DNA of 64,000 nucleotides from assembly GCA_016839805.1 (NCBI GenBank), contig JAEOTO010000031.1:124001-188000 (forward strand), read 5' to 3'. Positions 50,790 to 59,688 of this stretch are shown in pieces; position 1 is the stretch's first letter; every line of letters starts with the position of its first letter. The position numbers and the translations under genes are program-made. Source of the stretch: Candidatus Hermodarchaeota archaeon (lineage in GTDB: Archaea > Asgardarchaeota > Hermodarchaeia > Hermodarchaeales > Hermodarchaeaceae). The notes below the pieces were generated by a model. That model ran no database searches and was not told where the DNA came from. It worked only from the letters and a program-made list of their open reading frames with translations.

Positions 50790-52067
50790 ATGTCGGGCGC
50801 AAATTCCCTGATTGATAAAAATCTTACACGAGCTAGGCGTGTCATAAAATGGACGGCAATTGGTGTGATAGCCTTAGCAACGACATGGTTTATCATAGCT
50901 TTTCTATCCGGGAGCGTTGGACTATTAGCCAAAGGAATTGATTCTCTCTCAGATCTCATCGCCACAGTCACAGTATTTCTTGGTTTATGGCTTGCCCAAC
51001 GCGCCCCCAGCAAAAAATATCCCTACGGTTATTTTAAAGCAGAAACAATGGCAGCTCTGATTGTTGCAGTCTTTATCTTTATTACCGGATTGGGTGTGCT
51101 ATGGCAAGCCGTTCAACGTATTTTATTTCCAACTGAACTGAGTTTCATCGGTTTCGCTCTAGTGATTACCCTTGCATCAATTCCCATTATCTTTGTCATG
51201 GCTAGATACTTGAAAAAAGTTGGCAGGGAAACTGGAAGTACCGCCGTGTATAATAAGGGTCAGGAATTCCAAATTGATATTTTAGCCTCCATAGCAGTTA
51301 TATTCGGATTGATCTTCGCCTTTTTTGGATTGCCATGGATTGAGTCGATTGTGGGATTCATAATTGGTCTTTTTATCTTGAGAAGCAGTTTCCAGCTGGC
51401 GCATGAATCCGTACTAATTCTCATGGATGCAGGACAAGATCCCGAACAGATTAAAGCCATTGAACAACTCGCCTTACCTATCCTAGGCGTTCTCGGCGTT
51501 CATGCTATTAAGCTACGGAGAGCAGGACCAATTTGTTTTGGAGAGATGCATCTAGAAGTCGCTGGGAAAACAACCGTTCTTCAATCACATCTCCTTGCTG
51601 AAGAAATCTCCACACGAGTGAAAGAGGCATACCCTGATGTGCTTTCATTCCTTGTTCATGTTGAACCCGTTTTACCTACCACATTTCGCGTGGCATTCCC
51701 CGTTGACAATCCGGAAGCAACTCCGGACTCAAACCCAAACATGCACTTTGGATCAACCCCCTTTTTCATAGCCATGGATATTGACCGGCGGAAAATTGCA
51801 CTTTGGGAAGTAATGCCAAATCCCTCTGCAAAAGATAGTAAACAACGAGGGAAAAACACAGCACACCTCTTAATTGATGCCAAAGTTGAAATTGTATTTG
51901 CAGAGAAGATGGGTGAGACTCCGCTAAGCATCTTACGAAACCACCTCATACATGTTTATAAGCAAAACTCCCAAGCTAATTGCCGCAAGAACATAGAAGC
52001 ATTTCTTGAAGATGAGCTTCCACCTCTCAAAGCCAAAGAAATCACTGAAACTTCCATTAGACCATAG
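50790..52067 (+). CDS. CDF cation efflux transporter fused to NifX-like domain
   Basis: This 425-residue protein is in two parts. Residues 1-210 are a six-helix cation diffusion facilitator, and the cytoplasmic ferredoxin-like domain reaches about 290. The metal sites are IDSLSD in helix 2 (two Asp) and GQEFQID in helix 5, where the usual His of H-x3-D is Glu. Residues ~295-410 resemble the NifX/NifB dinitrogenase-cofactor-binding fold: RVAFPVDN, HFGSTPFFIAMDID, NTAHLLIDAKVEIVFAEKMG. The fusion suggests metal-sensing by the C-terminal domain. The Glu substitution may change specificity, for example to Mn or Fe. Confidence 0.82.
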   Translation: MSGANSLIDKNLTRARRVIKWTAIGVIALATTWFIIAFLSGSVGLLAKGIDSLSDLIATVTVFLGLWLAQRAPSKKYPYGYFKAETMAALIVAVFIFITGLGVLWQAVQRILFPTELSFIGFALVITLASIPIIFVMARYLKKVGRETGSTAVYNKGQEFQIDILASIAVIFGLIFAFFGLPWIESIVGFIIGLFILRSSFQLAHESVLILMDAGQDPEQIKAIEQLALPILGVLGVHAIKLRRAGPICFGEMHLEVAGKTTVLQSHLLAEEISTRVKEAYPDVLSFLVHVEPVLPTTFRVAFPVDNPEATPDSNPNMHFGSTPFFIAMDIDRRKIALWEVMPNPSAKDSKQRGKNTAHLLIDAKVEIVFAEKMGETPLSILRNHLIHVYKQNSQANCRKNIEAFLEDELPPLKAKEITETSIRP

Positions 52068-52153
52068 ACCGTTAGTATTCTCAACAGAAAAATGAGCCAT
52101 CAGAACAAAAGTCGTAAAGTTGAAAAGGCTTGGCACGAATGACATCCCAGACC

Positions 52154-52161
52154 TTTTATTA
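52154..52161 (+). promoter_or_regulatory. TATA box and ribosome-binding site for SPFH gene
   Basis: TTTTATTA lies 35-42 bases before ATG 52196. GGGGGAG at 52181-52187 is the ribosome-binding site. This supports a short leader and separate transcription from the CDF gene. Confidence 0.5.
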
Positions 52162-52195
52162 ACTCCAGCCTGGATTTCCAGGGGGAGACAGAAAC

Positions 52196-53185
52196 ATGCC
52201 CGAAATAATTGAATGGAAGAAAATGCGCAAAGATGACCTCGTCTACAGGTGGCCTAATGACCTCGTGAAGTGGGGCAGCCAATGCCTGGTACGAGAAAAC
52301 CAAGCAGCCGTCTTCTATCGTGACGGAAAAGCCCTAGACGTAATGGGCGTTGGACGCCATACACTGACCACAGCAAACGTTCCTATCCTTACTGGTATTC
52401 TTCGCCGTATTGCTGGCTTTGACAAATCACCCTTCACTTCAGAAGTTGTCTTTCTCAACATGACCAAGTTCCAAGGTAAATTCGGAGGTAGAGGTCAAAC
52501 CCGAGATCTCGCTCCCCTGATGTTCCATGGCGAATTTTGGTTCGAAATCGACGATGCCCAAATCTTCGTTAACGAAGTCGTAGCAGGTGAAAACTATACT
52601 ACCCAGGACGTCACTAACTTCATCCGATCCAAATTCGTCGAACTTGCAATGGATGAACTTTCTGGCTATTCCCTTCAGAATGCGATGACCCGTCTTGATG
52701 AAACCAGCATGAAAACCAAAACCCGGTTATCCGATAAGTTCGAAGAATATGGCCTAAAGTTACTCGACATGGCATTCGCTGGAATGGACACATCACCTGA
52801 ATACCGTGAACGCCTCTTCTTTGCCGTCCAAGGTGTCAGTGGCCGAGAAGTACTCACCGCTGAAACCATGCGGCGAAGTGCAGAAGCCTTGGGTCAGGGT
52901 GGAGGATCCGCTGGCGCAGGAGCAGGTATCGTCCTCATCCCACAACTCGCTGAAATGATGCGGCAATCCCAGAAACCCCAAGAACAAGGTGTCACCCATG
53001 TAGCCTGTCCACACTGTGGAGCGGCAATGCCCCTAAAGGGTGGAAAACCACCGAAGTTTTGCAGCGAGTGCGGAAAGACGATTCGGAAGCAGGTGGATGA
53101 ACGAAGAAAAGCCAAGCAATTCTGCCCGAATTGCGGTGCACCCGCAAAGGGTAAATTCTGCGCTGAATGCGGAGAGAAACTTTAG
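52196..53185 (+). CDS. SPFH-domain protein with C-terminal zinc ribbons (YdjI-like)
   Basis: This 329-residue protein has an N-terminal SPFH-type domain: WGSQCLVRENQAAVFYRDGKALDVMGVGRHTLTTANVPILTG and later AGFDKSPFTSEVVFLN. A helical region follows, then two zinc ribbons, CPHCGAAM...CSECGKTI and CPNCGAPA...CAECGEKL. The same layout is seen in bacterial YdjI/virion-core-like SPFH proteins. It lacks a clear membrane helix, so it may be recruited by the zinc-ribbon membrane proteins. A strong terminator follows. Confidence 0.8.
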   Translation: MPEIIEWKKMRKDDLVYRWPNDLVKWGSQCLVRENQAAVFYRDGKALDVMGVGRHTLTTANVPILTGILRRIAGFDKSPFTSEVVFLNMTKFQGKFGGRGQTRDLAPLMFHGEFWFEIDDAQIFVNEVVAGENYTTQDVTNFIRSKFVELAMDELSGYSLQNAMTRLDETSMKTKTRLSDKFEEYGLKLLDMAFAGMDTSPEYRERLFFAVQGVSGREVLTAETMRRSAEALGQGGGSAGAGAGIVLIPQLAEMMRQSQKPQEQGVTHVACPHCGAAMPLKGGKPPKFCSECGKTIRKQVDERRKAKQFCPNCGAPAKGKFCAECGEKL

Positions 53186-53196
53186 CTGTGTTGACC

Positions 53197-53233
53197 AGAG
53201 GGCGCTTTGCCCTCTCTTTCCTTTCTTTTTTAT
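53197..53233 (+). terminator. Terminator after SPFH gene
   Basis: AGAGGGC, loop GCTTT, GCCCTCT (seven perfect pairs), then a pyrimidine run ending in TTTTTT. It lies eleven bases after the stop. Confidence 0.75.
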
Positions 53234-53330
53234 AGTCAACGGTAGGAAATATTTTATTCAATTTTCGTTACAAAGGCTTTTACCTGATTAACCATCTAAT
53301 AGAATACAATAGGCTTTGGTGGCTAGAGGT

Positions 53331-55634
53331 ATGAGACGAAACTTTGCGTTTGTATTAGTAGCACTACTTTTTGCTTTATCAGTCACGCCGCTAATGCTGA
53401 ATAATTTACAATTATTTAGCAAAGAACAAGAGAGTGCTCAAACAGCACTCTTGGCACCCAGTGGTCCAGATTTAATCCAAGCGAATTGGACACACAATCA
53501 TTTTCCAAATCCAGGTTTCGAAAACTGGTACTCAGTTTGGATTCCTGATGATGTGTATGGCACTACATCCAATGACTATTTAACGAATCCAGTAGGAGCT
53601 CCTCATCCCGTGAACGAAGGGTTGAAATCATTGATGATGCAGGGACGATCCCTGGATGGTCGGGCCTTAGAATTTGATGTGTATAATCCGAATCTGCATT
53701 TAGCGCAAGGTTTGGATAATCTAACGCTCCGTTTCGATTGGTGGGTGGATCAAAATATCGACGATGAGTTGGACCATGATAGGATTTACCTTAAACTTGA
53801 GTTCTACCCCGGTTGGAATATCTACTATTTTTTGAATGGCTCAGTAACTGCAGCTAATAGTACGAATAATGCCTATTTCTTCTTAGGTGGTTTAATTCAA
53901 CAATGGAATCAATTTAGCCGGAATATCACTCATGATATTCTCAGCGTTCCTGAATTTGGAGGAACTATTCCAAGTGGAAGCCAACTTGAAGAAGTGAAAT
54001 TTACGATTCGCATCCAAGGTGGAACCACTCAGTATGTACGAGCCTATTTTGATGATGTGCAACTTATCAATGCAACTAATGGGTATGAATGGATTAATGG
54101 AACAACCAGGAATGGTAATTTTGAAGGAATAGGCAGTTGGTTTCATTTCCCATCTGGAACTAATCCAGGTCTCCGGAGTCGAAGTTCATTGGCGCATTCA
54201 GGAAGTTGGAGTTTAAACCAAAGCGTTATTAGTTGGGGGAATAACAGCTGGTCACGTTCATCATATTCACCTGGAGTACGAGTAACACCTCAGAATCCAT
54301 CAGAGTTACGTTTTTGGTGGTACCTAGATGAAGTTCGTAACCCAACAGAGAATACGTACGCATACGTTGAAATCGAGTGTGTGAACTCAACAGCCGATTT
54401 TACTTTCATCTACTTTCTTAGCCATGGAGGAACCGTTCCTCATCCAACAATAATAACAGAATTTGAGCAGTATGTCTTTTATGCAGACAATTTTAATACC
54501 ACTGGATCCTGGCATTTGTTTAGTCTGGACCTTCTAACGCAGGCTGAACAACTTTTTACCACTGATGAAGTATTAGTCGAAAATATCCAATTCTACCTTC
54601 GAACAGAAGACACCCAGACCCGGATCGTTCTTCTCTTAGATGATGTCTCCCTAGTTGCCTCAGCAGTCAATGGGGCAGGGTTTGAGGACCAACGATCAGT
54701 TAGTGAACCAATTCGTGGATGGGGAGAAAATACTGAATACAACGAATTCACAGTGACATCCACCGCTTATGCCGGAACAAAGGCAGCAAATCTCACACTC
54801 AATGTAGGAGATAATCTGTATACCGATCAGGATGCCAATTATCGTCCTCTCAATGGAACCCGGGAAACTTACCTGGATATTATATGGCGACTTGATCAAT
54901 ACACGCTTGCTTCAGATAACTATGTGATTTTACGTTTGAGTTTTGATGACGAAAAAAGCATTAATTACATACTGATTCCTACTACACGATCCGGTCTTAC
55001 TAATGACAGTACGGAGACGTACTTCAATGTGACTGGGATTGGAACACTGAATACCTGGACTCAAATGCATCGAGATCTCGTTCATGACTATGAAGCAGCG
55101 TTTGGTGTGATTCCAAGTGTTCGATTAACTGAGTTCCAACTCGAATGTTCTTGTAATACGGGTACAGCTCTCACATTTCTCATGGATGACTTTTACCTCT
55201 ACGATGATCCAGCCCCCACTATTACTAATGTTTTACAAACTCCACAGGAGCCTTGGTTTTATGATAACGTGAGTATTGCAGCAGATGCTTTTGATCAAGA
55301 CTTGGAAACAGTTCTATTACTTTATCGCGTAGATGGCGGATCCTGGCAGTTAGAACCAATGATTCACCAAACAGGTGACACGTTCCATGCTATCATTCCT
55401 GTACAGCCAGCTTATGCAGTAGTAGAATACTATATCACAGCTAATGATTCCTGGGGCATGATTACAACACAAATGAATAACACCAATTACTACAGTTATA
55501 CTGTATTAGGTTTTTACACAGGACCGCCACCAATCCCCTGGGTACTCATCATTGGTGCAATAGTTGCAGTACTAATCATAGTGGTCATAATCATTGTATA
55601 TTACTTCATTCTCCGTCCCCGTCAACAAGAATAG
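53331..55634 (+). CDS. Large surface protein with three jelly-roll-like repeats
   Basis: This protein of about 767 residues has an N-terminal signal sequence (RRNFAFVLVALLFALSV), an extracellular region and a C-terminal membrane helix (IGAIVAVLIIVVIIIVYYF) with a basic tail. The extracellular part has three carbohydrate-binding-module-like units near 40-240, 240-440 and 445-650. Each begins with a GFE/NFE..W element and later has a LRFxWWxD/LDxIWRLD-like segment. A final Ig-like module near 650-725 (TNVLQTPQEPWFYDNVSIAADAFD) resembles cell-surface beta domains. There are many N-x-S/T sites. ATG 53331 is preferred; TTG 53316 is an alternative. Confidence 0.7.
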   Translation: MRRNFAFVLVALLFALSVTPLMLNNLQLFSKEQESAQTALLAPSGPDLIQANWTHNHFPNPGFENWYSVWIPDDVYGTTSNDYLTNPVGAPHPVNEGLKSLMMQGRSLDGRALEFDVYNPNLHLAQGLDNLTLRFDWWVDQNIDDELDHDRIYLKLEFYPGWNIYYFLNGSVTAANSTNNAYFFLGGLIQQWNQFSRNITHDILSVPEFGGTIPSGSQLEEVKFTIRIQGGTTQYVRAYFDDVQLINATNGYEWINGTTRNGNFEGIGSWFHFPSGTNPGLRSRSSLAHSGSWSLNQSVISWGNNSWSRSSYSPGVRVTPQNPSELRFWWYLDEVRNPTENTYAYVEIECVNSTADFTFIYFLSHGGTVPHPTIITEFEQYVFYADNFNTTGSWHLFSLDLLTQAEQLFTTDEVLVENIQFYLRTEDTQTRIVLLLDDVSLVASAVNGAGFEDQRSVSEPIRGWGENTEYNEFTVTSTAYAGTKAANLTLNVGDNLYTDQDANYRPLNGTRETYLDIIWRLDQYTLASDNYVILRLSFDDEKSINYILIPTTRSGLTNDSTETYFNVTGIGTLNTWTQMHRDLVHDYEAAFGVIPSVRLTEFQLECSCNTGTALTFLMDDFYLYDDPAPTITNVLQTPQEPWFYDNVSIAADAFDQDLETVLLLYRVDGGSWQLEPMIHQTGDTFHAIIPVQPAYAVVEYYITANDSWGMITTQMNNTNYYSYTVLGFYTGPPPIPWVLIIGAIVAVLIIVVIIIVYYFILRPRQQE

Positions 55635-55646
55635 ACTCTAAAGTCC

Positions 55647-55678
55647 GTCCAGCCATGCTGGGCTTTTCCTCCCTTTTG
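55647..55678 (+). terminator. Terminator after the 53.3-kb surface protein
   Basis: GTCCAGC, CAT, GCTGGGC (seven pairs) followed by TTTTCCTCCCTTTT. It begins thirteen bases after the stop. Confidence 0.65.
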
Positions 55679-55704
55679 TTAATCAGGGCTATCAAATGAA
55701 ATTG

Positions 55705-55746
55705 TCTAGATGAAAAGCTATACTTTTCAGGTTACTTAAATACAGA
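55705..55746 (+). promoter_or_regulatory. Shared promoter of the paralogous surface-protein genes, copy 1
   Basis: TCTAGA, then (T/C)G(A/G)AAA(G/A)CTA, (T/A)ACTT(T/A)TCAG and the TATA element CTTAAATA align without gaps to 58172-58213 (28 of 36 positions identical). GAAAAG-CTATA-CTTTTC is a perfect inverted repeat here. It lies about 50 bases before the start and may bind a shared regulator. Confidence 0.6.
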
Positions 55747-55796
55747 GATTATACTGTAGATATTGAACACGTGTATCACTGAAAGTGGTCCTGGGC

Positions 55797-57176
55797 ATGA
55801 AAGGATATGCTAAATGGTTAGCCGTTGCCCTATTCGGGTTTACTCTACTGTTCTTTATTTCACCAGCCCAAGTCCAAGCCTTACCTCCAGACCAGTGGTT
55901 CCCCGGTGCTGAACGTTATTTCTTTGGCCATACCTTTGCCGAGGATTTATGGACGAATGATTCGATTGTCTTCGAGTCTCCGAATAACGACACCGTTCAG
56001 TTCATCGCCAGTTATGTCAATTACCAGGAAAGAGTAGGGAGCTTCCAAGCAATGCTTATTGCCCTAGGCGTTGTAGAAAATGAGAATGGAACCCAATCAA
56101 CGCTACCCTATCAGCTCTTTGGACTACACTATACGACACCCCAAGATCAAGATGTTTTTGTGGGATCACTGTTAGCGTTTCTCTTTGGATTCAATGACAC
56201 TGATAACAATGGTGTGCCTAGCCCAGGTGAAAATCGATTCTTCATTATACCTTATGGTTATAATGAAGGAAACACTACCAAACCCCTAACTATCGAATCG
56301 ATACCAGCAACCCAGCTAGGTGAAAACCAATATCGATTTGGGATACGTTACCAAAATCTATATGGACGACTCGTTTCTGCGAATACCGAAGGCGAATTCA
56401 TCGTCACACTTCTTCTTCCAATATTTGAAATCACTTTTAGTGAATTGACTGTTGTGTATGACATTCGAGTTGACACTGAAAGTGGAGAAATCACGACAGA
56501 AACCTATTACACAATCGGACAAGTAACCGATTTCAGGTTTTTAGGAACGTCAGTTCCTAACTTCCATGATGCGCTACAAAACATCGGGATTGGGGTGGCG
56601 CATCTAGGAATTATTCTCACTCAGAAGTATTTTGTACGTACAGCCGGAAGTACACCATATAGTGGTGTTAATCAAACGCTTGCGAATATTTACACCGATT
56701 TTCAGGGACAAAATCGTGCTTTTTCACTCACTACTCGTGGTACCTATGATGTTCTTAATGAGAGTACTACTCCATCAACTGTGCTGAATTCAAATTTACC
56801 AGCTTACAGCTGGGTGTTCTCACCAGATCCCGTTGATTTACTCTTAATGCTCTGGCAACTCCCGATATCAGCAGACATTTTTAGCATCTTTGCCTTCGCA
56901 ATGAGTGATTATCTTCAAAATCAATTTAATACCCCTCTCGACGTGTATAATCACAGAGAAACTGTATTCAATACAGCAGCATTCTGGTTTGGCGTTACTT
57001 TTCCGGAATCCCATGGTTATCGCGTGGAACATGATCCAGTGTATACAGCTTTTTCTGATATAGGCCAAGGACCTAGCCCATTTGGGTTGATAGTTTTGGG
57101 AACCATAGCGCTAATCGGTATTATTGTGGTTGTTCTCTTTGTCATCAGGGCTAATGGACGAAAGAAAAATGTCTAA
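55797..57176 (+). CDS. Surface protein with EF-hand-like loop (paralogue of 58.3-kb gene)
   Basis: This protein of about 459 residues has an N-terminal signal sequence (WLAVALFGFTLLFFISPAQVQA), a beta-rich ectodomain and a C-terminal membrane helix (VLGTIALIGIIVVVLFVIRA). Residues 134-145 read DTDNNGVPSPGE, a canonical EF-hand-type loop (D1, D3, N5, G6, S9, E12). Motifs shared with its paralogue are FxGHTFAE, GSFQA..LALG, LPYQLFG(L/I)H(Y/F)TTP and GYRVEHDPVYTA near the membrane. It is anchored outside the cell. ATG 55797 is preferred to GTG 55785. Confidence 0.75.
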   Translation: MKGYAKWLAVALFGFTLLFFISPAQVQALPPDQWFPGAERYFFGHTFAEDLWTNDSIVFESPNNDTVQFIASYVNYQERVGSFQAMLIALGVVENENGTQSTLPYQLFGLHYTTPQDQDVFVGSLLAFLFGFNDTDNNGVPSPGENRFFIIPYGYNEGNTTKPLTIESIPATQLGENQYRFGIRYQNLYGRLVSANTEGEFIVTLLLPIFEITFSELTVVYDIRVDTESGEITTETYYTIGQVTDFRFLGTSVPNFHDALQNIGIGVAHLGIILTQKYFVRTAGSTPYSGVNQTLANIYTDFQGQNRAFSLTTRGTYDVLNESTTPSTVLNSNLPAYSWVFSPDPVDLLLMLWQLPISADIFSIFAFAMSDYLQNQFNTPLDVYNHRETVFNTAAFWFGVTFPESHGYRVEHDPVYTAFSDIGQGPSPFGLIVLGTIALIGIIVVVLFVIRANGRKKNV

Positions 57177-57280
57177 CTCACTAATCGCTTACAAGATCTC
57201 ATGGAGCAACACTCCAATCGTCCTTTACCATATCCAGACCTCTTGTACGACTCAAGGAACAGTAGAGCGTGGACGATATG

Positions 57281-57288
57281 TATAAAGG
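57281..57288 (+). promoter_or_regulatory. TATA box for the winged-helix/RDD gene
   Basis: TATAAAGG lies 41-48 bases before GTG 57329. AGGAG is nine bases before the GTG. Confidence 0.5.
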
Positions 57289-57328
57289 CGCATCTTCGAC
57301 AGTGAATATAGAACTAGGAGCATAACAG

Positions 57329-58117
57329 GTGGACGTAGGTAAAACAGACTTGACGGGGATGAGCCGAGTAGTGACGAACCTGGATGAATTCCTTACAGCT
57401 ATTGGACATCCACTTCGTCGACAAATCCTCGAAACCATTTATGCCAATCCAGATATCACTTACTCCAAGATACTCAGCCGAGTGAACATCTCAAGCGGAA
57501 AGCTCAATTTTCATCTACAAAAGCTAGAATCCTTTCTCATCCAAGTCGACGGACAATATCGCATTTCCAATGAAGGATTGAAACTATATCGAACCTGGCA
57601 GATGTTAGAAAATCGACTTGATGGAAAAGAATCACCTAGAACTGCTACGACGGGATTCTTCGCGTTCCGTCGCGTGATTGCATTTTTTATTGATATAATT
57701 TTAATTTTAGCACTCTTGTTCATTGCTGCGGATTTGTCATCAATAACATTGGAAGCAGCATGGTGGCTGAATGGAATACCAGTTCCAGTCTTTGTAACGC
57801 GGATTATCGAAATGATGGTGCTTTATCCACCAGATCTAACTGTTGTGTTAATCCGGGCCTTCATATTAGCAATTATGTGGATGTACTTCACAATTATGGA
57901 GGGTTACCGAGGTCAGACACTAGGTAAAATGTTAGTAAGAGTCCAAATCGTCGATGTAAGCGGGGCTCGAATGGTTCCTCATGCCGCGGCTATTCGGGCG
58001 TTAACCAAGGTTCTGATTCTTCCTTTTGACATTCTCATTGGATTGATTAAATCACGAAAAGCCGGTTTTCTTCGCTTCTTCGGGCACTACACTCGCACCT
58101 GGGTTGTCCGCACCTAA
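57329..58117 (+). CDS. ArsR-type winged helix fused to RDD membrane domain
   Basis: This 262-residue protein has an N-terminal winged helix (15-95; HPLRRQILETIYANPDITYSKILSRVNISSGKLNFHLQKL) of ArsR/MarR type. From 105 to 255 it carries an RDD membrane domain with RRVIAFFIDIILI, YRGQTLGKMLVRVQIVD and RALTKVLILPFD. It is a membrane-bound DNA-binding protein. It lies between the two paralogous surface-protein genes and is a candidate regulator of their shared promoter. This is inference. Confidence 0.8.
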   Translation: MDVGKTDLTGMSRVVTNLDEFLTAIGHPLRRQILETIYANPDITYSKILSRVNISSGKLNFHLQKLESFLIQVDGQYRISNEGLKLYRTWQMLENRLDGKESPRTATTGFFAFRRVIAFFIDIILILALLFIAADLSSITLEAAWWLNGIPVPVFVTRIIEMMVLYPPDLTVVLIRAFILAIMWMYFTIMEGYRGQTLGKMLVRVQIVDVSGARMVPHAAAIRALTKVLILPFDILIGLIKSRKAGFLRFFGHYTRTWVVRT

Positions 58118-58171
58118 CAGAAACCCGATTATGACCTTATTTCTTACAGATTCCTTAGTAAACCGCAGTTT

Positions 58172-58213
58172 TCTAGACGGAAAACTAAACTTATCAGCTT
58201 CTTTAAATTATTG
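58172..58213 (+). promoter_or_regulatory. Shared promoter of the paralogous surface-protein genes, copy 2
   Basis: This is the copy of 55705-55746, with TCTAGA, the CTAAACTTATCAG core and TATA element CTTTAAAT at 58201-58208. It lies about 60 bases before ATG 58272. Confidence 0.6.
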
Positions 58214-58271
58214 AGTTCAGAGGGTTTTCTAACGAGTAACAACCTACCGATACCGGTGTAGGTGTGCTACT

Positions 58272-59660
58272 ATGATTAGAAAAAAGAACATACTTCCAAT
58301 AGTGGTTCTAGGCCTTGCGTTAGCGATTCTCTTTGCACCACTGACAGCTCAGGCAGTTCCCGATGAGACTTATATTCCTGGCAGTGAAGCAGCGATCTTC
58401 GATGGCCATACCTTTGCAGAAGCTGGTGGCTGGACAAGCGAAGTAAACATAACTGATGATGACACAGGCAACTGGATTCAGCTCTTTATGCACCACGTGA
58501 ATCACGGTTCGTTCCAAGCCGGTCTGTTAGCCCTTGGTGACATCTACATCGCTGAAAACAATACGCATGCCACACTTCCTTATCAGCTCTTTGGGATACA
58601 TTTCACAACTCCTACGGGTCGCGAATTATTCGCAGCTGCGAATTTTGCCTTCCTCTTTGCCTTCAATGATACTGATGGCAGCAACACAGTGAACCAACCC
58701 GAAGAGGAACGGTGGTTCGTCATTCCTTATGGCTGGGATGGTGGTAATCGCACGGCAACACCTGTCGTGTCAGCTATTACCATGGATACCAGTACGCCTG
58801 GCGAATATCGATTTGGCGTGAAATACGAAAACCTCTATGCACGAATCGTTGGAGGAAACCTCCTCGAATTCCTTCTTACTCTCAACTTACCACTCTTTGA
58901 GATCCAAATTAGTGAATTGACTTTTGAATACGTGATCACTGTTGATGACGACACTGGAGAAATCACAACCAAGACAGACTATACCATCGGTCAAGTCCTA
59001 GCTTTTTATGCACTAGGACAAGAAGTTCCCATCGGCGAGGTCCACACAGCCCTCCAAAATGTTACAATTGGTGCCGCACACTTCATTTCCGTGTTTGGCT
59101 CTAATTACTACAAACACACAGGGAACCAACTCACTCCCCGTCCTGCATCCCAATGGATCGCCGCGAACATCACAACCGATGCAGCTGGTCGACAGCGCGC
59201 CTTTGCTGTTGGTATTCGTGGAACCTGGGAAAAATACAACGAGACTCCGACAGGAAATGACCTCCTCAGCGACGATAATATTGCGTACAGTTGGATTCTT
59301 CAACCAGCGTTACTATCACCAGAAACGCTGCTTCTCCTCTGGCAACTTCCGCTCTCTGCTGATTTCTTCGCCACCTGGGCTTATGCTGTAGGAAGTCCTA
59401 CATTCCAGACACTCTATGATGGTCCACTTGACGTCTACGAGAATGCCACCTTAAACTTTAACACTGTTGCATTCTGGTATGCGGTCACCTTTCCGAAGTT
59501 CGGAGGTTACCGGGTAGAACACGACCCAGTGTATACCGCCTATTCCAACATCGGACAAGCGGCTCCAGGAATCCCTGGATTCCCATGGGAAGCCATCCTG
59601 ATCGGTGTGGTCGTCTGTTTAGTGGCAGTCTTTCTCGTTCGCAAACGGAAAAAAGTATAA
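58272..59660 (+). CDS. Surface protein with EF-hand-like loop (paralogue of 55.8-kb gene)
   Basis: This 462-residue paralogue has an N-terminal signal sequence (NILPIVVLGLALAILFAPLTAQA) and a C-terminal helix with a basic tail (LIGVVVCLVAVFLVRKRKK). The EF-hand-like loop at 133-144 reads DTDGSNTVNQPE, a less perfect copy. GHTFAEAGGW, GSFQAGLLALG, TLPYQLFGIHFTTP and GYRVEHDPVYTAYSNIGQ align with the other protein. ATG has AGGTGTG upstream. It is likely co-regulated with its paralogue. Confidence 0.75.
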   Translation: MIRKKNILPIVVLGLALAILFAPLTAQAVPDETYIPGSEAAIFDGHTFAEAGGWTSEVNITDDDTGNWIQLFMHHVNHGSFQAGLLALGDIYIAENNTHATLPYQLFGIHFTTPTGRELFAAANFAFLFAFNDTDGSNTVNQPEEERWFVIPYGWDGGNRTATPVVSAITMDTSTPGEYRFGVKYENLYARIVGGNLLEFLLTLNLPLFEIQISELTFEYVITVDDDTGEITTKTDYTIGQVLAFYALGQEVPIGEVHTALQNVTIGAAHFISVFGSNYYKHTGNQLTPRPASQWIAANITTDAAGRQRAFAVGIRGTWEKYNETPTGNDLLSDDNIAYSWILQPALLSPETLLLLWQLPLSADFFATWAYAVGSPTFQTLYDGPLDVYENATLNFNTVAFWYAVTFPKFGGYRVEHDPVYTAYSNIGQAAPGIPGFPWEAILIGVVVCLVAVFLVRKRKKV

Positions 59661-59688
59661 TCCTTCGGGAATAACACTCCTTCCTAGT

